A stretch of DNA of 64,000 nt from Marchantia polymorpha subsp. ruderalis (taxonomy: Eukaryota > Streptophyta > Marchantiopsida > Marchantiales > Marchantiaceae), in the NCBI GenBank assembly GCA_037833965.1, contig AP031354.1, forward strand, positions 20,996,001-21,060,000, in the 5' to 3' direction. A model generated the notes under the pieces. It was not told where the DNA came from and did not search any database. It was given only the letters and a program-made list of their open reading frames with translations. The translations under genes and the position numbers were made by a program. Below are positions 59,212 to 64,000 of the stretch, piece by piece. Each line of letters opens with the position of its first letter. Within the stretch, counting starts at the first letter, position 1.

Positions 59212-62200
59212 CTACACGCCTGCACGGAACCACGCTACACTACACTCCGCGGAACCTGTACTACGTCTCCTGCGCGGCCGACTGCCGCGCACTAACTCCC
59301 TACCCTGCCACTCTTCCGCTCGACTACGCAGTCCCAACCGCTGCAACGCCGCGGACACCTCCCCCTCGAGGGCGGACATGGTATCCTGTGCCTTCGACAG
59401 AAAGGCCTCGAGCTTCTTCGCTACCTTCCGCCGACTCCTACTGTCGCCTGACAACAACCCGGCTGCGCGCAATTCAAACTCACGCAGTGTGAGTTTCTCC
59501 TGCGCCTTCACTTCCCAGTGGGCGTAGCCCTTGAGACAGTGGGCGACTCGCCTCGCCGTCTCCACCTTCGTGCGATCCGCCTCCTTCCTGCGATCCTCTT
59601 CAATCGTCACTAATTGCGATTCGGCTTCAGCACGTTGCGCTCTCAATTCGCCACACTCTGACTGCAAACTGCGGATTAATTCTTCATCCGCCTGCCGTGC
59701 GAGCTGACATTGTTCCAACAACCGCGTCTGTCGCACGAGCTCCTCTGACAAAATCCGATTCTGGGCCTGCTCAGAATCGAGTGCTTCCTTGACCTTCACC
59801 TGCTCCTTGGTGAGCTCGCCCAGTTTCTCATCTTTCATCTTCTCGGAGTGCTTGTAGAACTTCTGATTAAGCTTGTACTGTCCCCACAAGCACTCATGCT
59901 TCTCCTTCAAGTCCCTCAACTCCTGGTTCACTCTAGCTAATAGCTTGCTGGTGTGGACGTTAGTGCGAGTCCGCCTGCGCACTAACTCGATGTAAGATCC
60001 CGGCTGGAGTGGGTCGGCGTATTTATCGACCTTGCGATCCAAGTACCGCAGCAACGGAATCACCTGCTCAGAGAGCGCCGCCGCCGGCGCTCCAACAATT
60101 TCCTCCTCCTCCTCCTCGGTGTCTTCTGCTCCTGACATTTCTTCCGTGGAGCCTCCGTCGTCATCATCCGAGTGGAGAATTTCAGTCGCCATTGATTGCG
60201 TCGGCGACTGCCCCGAGTGGGGCTGCACATCATCGACGTGTGCTGCCTGCGAAGGCACGGCTGCAGCCTCGCTGCTCGTCGCCAAAATGTCTAAGGCGGA
60301 AGGCGAATGTATCCGAGCGGCATTCCCGTCGCTCGCTGGCTGATTGCCTACCGCATTCTCTCTGTCGCCGTCGTCCGTCGCCGAAGGCGATTGAGCGGAG
60401 GGTGGCTGCGCGGGGTTGGATTGCGCGTCGCGCATCGAGATTTCATCCCGCAGACAGTCACTCCGCTCTTCCGTCTGCTGCTCCCTTGATCGGTCCGTGG
60501 GGGCTGTGCCCGGCCTGTGCGCAGGCGCATTTGCCGGCGCCTTGTCCGTCGCAGGCGTAGCGCCGCGGACATCTATCGCCGAAGGCGACATGGCCGGGGG
60601 CCGCACGCCCGATGTTCCTTGGCCTATAGGCCCTACCGCCGAAGGCGCATCTATCGGCGTACTTCCCGCCGATGGTGCGGCCTCCGCACGCTCTCTGCTC
60701 GTATCCCCTCGGCTCGAAGGCCCTGGCGCCGAAGGCGCGAATTGCGGCGCGTGGTGCGCCGGAGGGTCTGGCCCCGAGGGCCGGTGTCTCGTAGGCGGTT
60801 CTTCCGCCGGCTCCTTCCCCTTCCTACGTTGGAACGGGGGTGATTCTTGCCTGTGCACAGGCGGCACGTGCGGAGGTGTTCTGTGCACAGGTGACCTGTG
60901 CACAGGCGACCTGTGCACAGGCGAGCGCCTGTGCACAGGCGGACTGCTCCTTCCCACGCGTAAGCGTAAATCCACGTCCACTTGTGTTCGCCGGTCCGCG
61001 GAGGCTCGTCCGTCCGCGGAGGTTCGCCTGTGCGCAAACGGAACATCTGTCCGCATCGCACGTGGTAACTCCGGAGGCCCCTGGCCCGTAGGCGGCCTCT
61101 CTCCCGACGAGGTTGCAGCGTGGCCCGTTGCTCCTGCGGTCGTCCGCGCTTCCTCTCGCCTCTCTGGCGACGCACTTCCTATCTCCGTCGCAATCGTCGC
61201 CGTGTCTGCACTGTCAGCTGGTAACACCAGTCTGCGTGCCTTCTGCTTCGGCCGGCTGTATGGCTCGCACAGCGGCCGCGGTCGAATGGGAGCAGAGGGT
61301 TCTTGATGCTGCTCCTCTTCGGACTCTTCCCTCCATCGCCGCTTCCGCGGCACTCGCGCTGCAGGGGTGTGTCTCCCTTCGTCCCTCCGTCTCGACGGGG
61401 TAGAAGTCGGTGACTCCTCTGCATCAGTATCGACCTCGTTCTCCCGCACATACTTCCCGGGATGGTCGATGGACAATGGCGGAAAATGTTCAAGCTCCGC
61501 CGCCGTCAAACAATTCCGCTGTCGATAAAAATTGATGAGGAAAGGAGAAAGATGGTTTAGAGTTCCCCCCTTCTCCTCAAACGCGTGCTGTCGCATCACC
61601 CTGTGCAGGATGCTCGCCCAGTGAATTGGAGTTCCCTCGATGACGCACTCCACAAAAGAGACCTGCCACAATGTGATGTAGCAGGCGCGGTGCGGCTGCA
61701 GTAATTGCATCAGCGCCGCGGACAAAGTCCGGCGAAATCGATCTTTGTAATCACGGGTCCTGTACCCATTCTTGGTAGACCTCCCGGTCTTGAACAGCTC
61801 CACAAATTGCGCCTCTTCTTGCTTGGTCACCTTGATGCTCTCACTGTCGAAAAGGAGATGCCCTGGCATGCCAGCACATCTTCCCAACGCCTGCGCCCAA
61901 TCTTGGACTGTCCACCGATCAACATGCGGACGCAATCCGCGCGAGGGTGGTCCCTGTGGCTCTAGCCACTCGCGCACCATATTCGCGCAGATGTAATTCC
62001 ATCCCCATAGCAAGAAATCGAGCTTTCTTGCTATTAAGCGCTCTTCGAAAGCGCGCAGCCCGTTCTGCGGCAGGCGAAGTGGCACCATCCGCAATCTGCT
62101 CGGTCTCGTCATTGCGTTCCTGGGGTTCGCTCGCCCGCTCATTCTACTTCCGCACTGTCCGCGTTTCTTTCTCTCTCGGCAAACTCTAATCGCTCTCAAT

Positions 62201-62238
62201 TCCAAATCACGCGCACTCACTTCTCCCTCAATCAACAA
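59212..62238 (-). CDS. 1,008-residue ORF of element D, new family
   Basis: The longest intact ORF in the window. Alignment with K2/K4 suggests the start at the Met of MTRPSRLRMVPLRLPQNG (about residue 43) or MSGRANPRN, not the first Met. Residues about 45-260 form a globular domain with LDFLLWGWNYICANMV, WTVQDWAQALGRCAGMPGHL, NGYRTRDYKDRFRRTL, CYITLWQVSFVECVIEG, PIHWASILHRVM and HLSPFLINFYRQRNCLTAAE. Residues about 265-700 are a disordered Arg/Pro/Ser-rich linker with VHRS repeats, made largely of palindromic DNA. About 722-760 is the family motif LSEQVIPLLRYLDRKVDKYA and SYIELVRRR. About 770-910 is coiled coil; the C-terminus is Arg-rich. No enzymatic motif is seen. A Gag-like or DNA/RNA-binding structural role is possible, but I do not recognise the function. 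Confidence 0.8.
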   Translation of the reverse strand: MLIEGEVSARDLELRAIRVCRERKKRGQCGSRMSGRANPRNAMTRPSRLRMVPLRLPQNGLRAFEERLIARKLDFLLWGWNYICANMVREWLEPQGPPSRGLRPHVDRWTVQDWAQALGRCAGMPGHLLFDSESIKVTKQEEAQFVELFKTGRSTKNGYRTRDYKDRFRRTLSAALMQLLQPHRACYITLWQVSFVECVIEGTPIHWASILHRVMRQHAFEEKGGTLNHLSPFLINFYRQRNCLTAAELEHFPPLSIDHPGKYVRENEVDTDAEESPTSTPSRRRDEGRHTPAARVPRKRRWREESEEEQHQEPSAPIRPRPLCEPYSRPKQKARRLVLPADSADTATIATEIGSASPERREEARTTAGATGHAATSSGERPPTGQGPPELPRAMRTDVPFAHRRTSADGRASADRRTQVDVDLRLRVGRSSPPVHRRSPVHRSPVHRSPVHRTPPHVPPVHRQESPPFQRRKGKEPAEEPPTRHRPSGPDPPAHHAPQFAPSAPGPSSRGDTSRERAEAAPSAGSTPIDAPSAVGPIGQGTSGVRPPAMSPSAIDVRGATPATDKAPANAPAHRPGTAPTDRSREQQTEERSDCLRDEISMRDAQSNPAQPPSAQSPSATDDGDRENAVGNQPASDGNAARIHSPSALDILATSSEAAAVPSQAAHVDDVQPHSGQSPTQSMATEILHSDDDDGGSTEEMSGAEDTEEEEEEIVGAPAAALSEQVIPLLRYLDRKVDKYADPLQPGSYIELVRRRTRTNVHTSKLLARVNQELRDLKEKHECLWGQYKLNQKFYKHSEKMKDEKLGELTKEQVKVKEALDSEQAQNRILSEELVRQTRLLEQCQLARQADEELIRSLQSECGELRAQRAEAESQLVTIEEDRRKEADRTKVETARRVAHCLKGYAHWEVKAQEKLTLREFELRAAGLLSGDSRSRRKVAKKLEAFLSKAQDTMSALEGEVSAALQRLGLRSRAEEWQGRELVRGSRPRRRRSTGSAECSVAWFRAGV
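60840..60950. repeat. Cluster of 16-bp palindromes in the D ORF
   Basis: The palindrome CGCCTGTGCACAGGCG or close forms occur five times in about 110 bp and are translated on the minus strand as PVHR-type repeats. More copies lie at about 60,517, 62,654, 62,711, 62,728, 63,030, 63,046 and 63,090. Confidence 0.8.
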
Positions 62239-63611
62239 GAAATCTCATGTGTGACGACGTCGAGAATGGTCCGCAGCCAGCAGATGGATGCGCGCAGCGC
62301 GCACAAGAGATTGAAATCGCGAATTCAAGAATGGGACGCTCTCCGCCGCCCGGTCGAAGGTCATGGTCGGCTCTTGGTCGTGAAGAACGTCTCACTTGAT
62401 GGCCGCGCCGGCTGTACGCTGGAACGGTCTTCGCTCTCACGCGCGGCTTCACGCTCCGCCGTCGTCGATTAAACTCTCACGCTCGAATTGGCGGATTTGA
62501 ACTCCGCGAGCGTGTCACCCTCCGGACATGGGGGCGTAGCGCCGAAGGCGAGTTTTCCGCCTTGCGCGGTACACTTGTTCGTACCGCCCCTCGGCCAATC
62601 TCCTTCTGCCTTGACGCGTGTGTCCGCATGTCGGACAAAAATTCAACTCCTGCCTGTGCGCAGGCAGGGGCCTCGGCGGATTCTCCGCCGGCGCGGAACT
62701 TGAACATCCTCCTGTGCACAGGCGTTCGCCTGTGCGCAGGCGAATTCCGTCCGCGGCGCTGCGCTGGCGCGGAAGGCGTTGACCGTGGTCAGCCGTCTCC
62801 GTCCAGTCTGTCCGTTCCTTGTCTCTCCGTCGGCGCTTCCGCCGCCGCAACTCCGTCCGTCCAAGAGCGCATCCACCCGTGCCGTCCGCACGGTCCGTAC
62901 CTATTGGATTACTCTGGCGGCTCTTCCGACGTACGCGGCGCTGCGCGGGCGCGGAAGGCGCCGTACACTTTCTACCTCACAAGGCGCATTTCTAGGGCCC
63001 AAGGCGGATTCTCCGCCGACGCCGAAGTGCCTGTGCACAGGCGTACGCCTGTGCGTAGGCGGACTTCGCGCCTTCCCTAACCCTACTTCGCCTGTGCACA
63101 GGCGAACGCCTTCGTCCGTGCATAGGACAAAACTTGAATCCCCCTTCCGCGTAGGCGGAATTCGCTCCGGTGGCGAACTCCTTCCGCCGTAGGCGACCGC
63201 CTCCGTTTCTTCCAGTAGCGATAACTCCCTAAGCCCTCGTCCGTTCCAAGCGTCCTTGGGCTCGTTAGAATCAGCGCGTCGAGCTCTTTCCAACGGGACC
63301 CTAACTTGGTCAAGGCGCCCGAGGGTTTGCCTAATTACGGGGGTTTCCCCTACAGCCGCGGACGCAACCTCCGAAGGCGGGTTTTGCGCCTTGCGCCGTA
63401 GAGATCCTAACTGCGGAGCTCGCAGGGAGGGTGGTGCCTGTCCTTACTGCGGCACCCCAAATCCCAGATTCTACAAGATCCCTCGAGAATCCCCGCGATC
63501 TTCCGGATTCACTCTGTTTTGATGTACCGAAGGCTATTTACAATGCGGCCAGGGTACAGTTTTTCAAAAATGTTTTAATTTCCTCAAAATTGCCAGAAGT
63601 GGGGTACCACA
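62239..63611 (-). other. D 5' leader
   Basis: GC-rich, no ORF with a recognisable domain. It holds at least six copies of the CCTGTGCACAGGCG palindrome and many small hairpins of the form CGCC-GAA-GGCG or CGCC-GTA-GGCG. The last 70 bases at the tip (63,541-63,611) are AT-richer and end TACCACA. Confidence 0.55.
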
Positions 63612-63616
63612 ATAAT
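63612..63616. other. Target-site duplication, right of element D
   Basis: ATAAT, the partner of 58,198-58,202. Confidence 0.9.
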
Positions 63617-63809
63617 CGTCCATGGGAGGCCCCTCCAAATGCTGGAATAACCCCTTCCATGCAAAGAAGGGTGTAAACAACGTGGGGTTACGCAGAAACT
63701 GCATATCACACCACGTGTCGAACTCCTAAATAAAATCATCAAGCTCGATGGTGCCCACTGCACCAGAGTAACGTCGAGGGCCCTTCGCGGCCCCGTACAT
63801 CCCGTCCAT
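63617..63809 (-). pseudogene. Element B Gag, N-terminal piece
   Basis: Starts with ATG at 63,809 (MDGMYGAAKGPRRYSGAVGT), then IELDDFI, a TAG at 63,726-63,728 where element A has Gln, then EFDTWCDMQFLRNPTLFTPF and ends at the D insertion within the codons for DDY. Same protein as 37,336-37,530 of element A. Confidence 0.85.
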
Positions 63810-64000
63810 GTCCCAAATCAATGGGGTTGGAACACTAGACGATATCATCACCAAAGACTCTGTGTCTGCAACACTCTAGTCCTGCTCCGCAACAACAAGC
63901 AAAATAGGTGAAGGTAGCCGATACCTCAATCCACTCCGCGTAAATCCACCGCGGTCGTCAACAGGACCACTAGACTGCTCCGTGATGACGAGACCTCAAC
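63810..64000 (-). other. Element B leader, cut by the window end
   Basis: Untranslated region upstream of gag. It shares GGATTTACGCGGAGTGG and GGTATCGGCTACCT with the leader of element A near 37,205-37,240. The 5' LTR and primer site lie further right, outside the window. Confidence 0.65.

Larger units (their letters stand above)
58203..63611 (-). mobile_element. Element D: intact member of the coiled-coil mobile family
   Basis: Exactly 5,409 bp between the ATAAT duplications, with plus-strand ends TGTAATAACCCAC... and ...GTGGGGTACCACA. The outer 13 bases are imperfect inverted repeats (10 of 13 match). There are no LTRs and no recognisable RT, integrase, transposase, tyrosine recombinase or Rep domain. 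Minus-strand order: leader of about 1.37 kb, one 1,008-codon ORF, 3' part of about 1 kb. Composition is far more GC-rich than any neighbour. The ORF has no stops, unlike its host element and sister copies, so the insertion is young or the ORF is under selection. It is probably mobilised in trans by a retroviral-type integrase (inference). Confidence 0.85.
50704..64000 (-). mobile_element. Element B: Ty3/gypsy with DNMT3-like methyltransferase and PHD finger
   Basis: From right to left on the minus strand: leader and gag start (63,617-64,000), insertion of element D (58,203-63,611), rest of gag, protease, methyltransferase, RT, RNase H, integrase, PHD finger, polypurine tract and LTR. The 5' LTR lies beyond the window. 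Pol was probably one continuous frame; it is now cut by single stops that mostly replace Gln (CAG), Arg (CGA) or Trp (TGG), with few frameshifts, so it died fairly recently. It carries an unusual pair of chromatin modules: one to write DNA methylation and one to read histones. Confidence 0.92.

Noticed and set aside
60009..61306. Long plus-strand frames opposite the D ORF (up to 296 codons)
   Set aside because: They arise because GC-rich DNA has few stops. The minus-strand frame is longer, has family homologues (K1-K4) and a clear architecture; the plus frames have only low-complexity repeats.
60840..63125. Palindrome clusters as a CRISPR array
   Set aside because: Spacing is irregular, repeats are only 16 bp and palindromic, they lie inside a coding frame, and this is a plant genome with no cas genes.
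58203..63611. Element D as an ordinary LTR retrotransposon or Helitron
   Set aside because: No direct terminal repeats were found, there is a precise 5-bp duplication (Helitrons make none), and no RT, integrase or Rep/helicase is visible.
1..64000. tRNA or rRNA genes
   Set aside because: I looked for B-box and cloverleaf-like segments; only the short tRNA-like tips of the D/K elements stood out, and none forms a full tRNA by eye. A covariance-model scan would be decisive.

Overview
The window is nuclear DNA of a land plant: two intron-rich plant genes with canonical GT-AG introns sit among AT-rich intergenic DNA and a deep stack of nested retrotransposons. No tRNA, rRNA, CRISPR array or bacterial-type operon was seen. 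The species cannot be named from sequence alone. The retrotransposon-borne DNMT3-like methyltransferase and the repeat content make a non-flowering plant (moss, lycophyte, fern or relative) more likely than a flowering plant; that is inference.

Positions 1-25,560 are the genic part. A possible unknown gene lies near 1.9-2.8 kb (-). A complete 17-exon ZINC-INDUCED FACILITATOR-LIKE transporter gene of the major facilitator superfamily occupies 6,735-13,727 (-). A complete 4-exon neutral/alkaline invertase gene (GH100) occupies 21,398-24,276 (-), with a GC-rich upstream block. Between them lie a broken ARL1-type GTPase fragment (16.3 kb) and a small LTR element carrying a broken RING-H2 fragment (17.6-19.2 kb).

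Positions 25,900-31,800 are a field of foldback/MITE-like repeats interrupted by a badly decayed Ty1/copia element. Positions 31,815-43,459 are an old Ty3/gypsy chromovirus (-) with both LTRs, a tRNA-type primer site and a chromodomain. It is split by a second gypsy element (element A, 34,455-40,167, +) with a 5-bp target duplication.

Positions 43,460-64,000 are the most interesting. Element B (50,704 to beyond the window end, -) is a gypsy element whose polyprotein has the order Gag, protease, DNMT3-like cytosine-5 methyltransferase, reverse transcriptase, RNase H, integrase, PHD finger. Around and inside it are at least four copies of a second, apparently different mobile family. Its single long ORF has a globular N-terminal domain, a charged Pro/Arg-rich linker, a short conserved motif and a coiled coil. 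Copies end in TG...CA, make 5-bp target duplications, and show neither LTRs nor a polymerase. One copy (D, 58,203-63,611) has an intact 1,008-codon ORF and is inserted into the gag of B; another (K2, 44,822-49,227) is inserted into the end of a third (K3).

The insertion order can be read directly: A into the chromovirus, K2 into K3, B into K4, and D into B. The older copies carry many stop codons of the CAG-to-TAG and CGA-to-TGA kind, as expected from deamination of methylated cytosine; D has none, so it is probably the youngest insertion.
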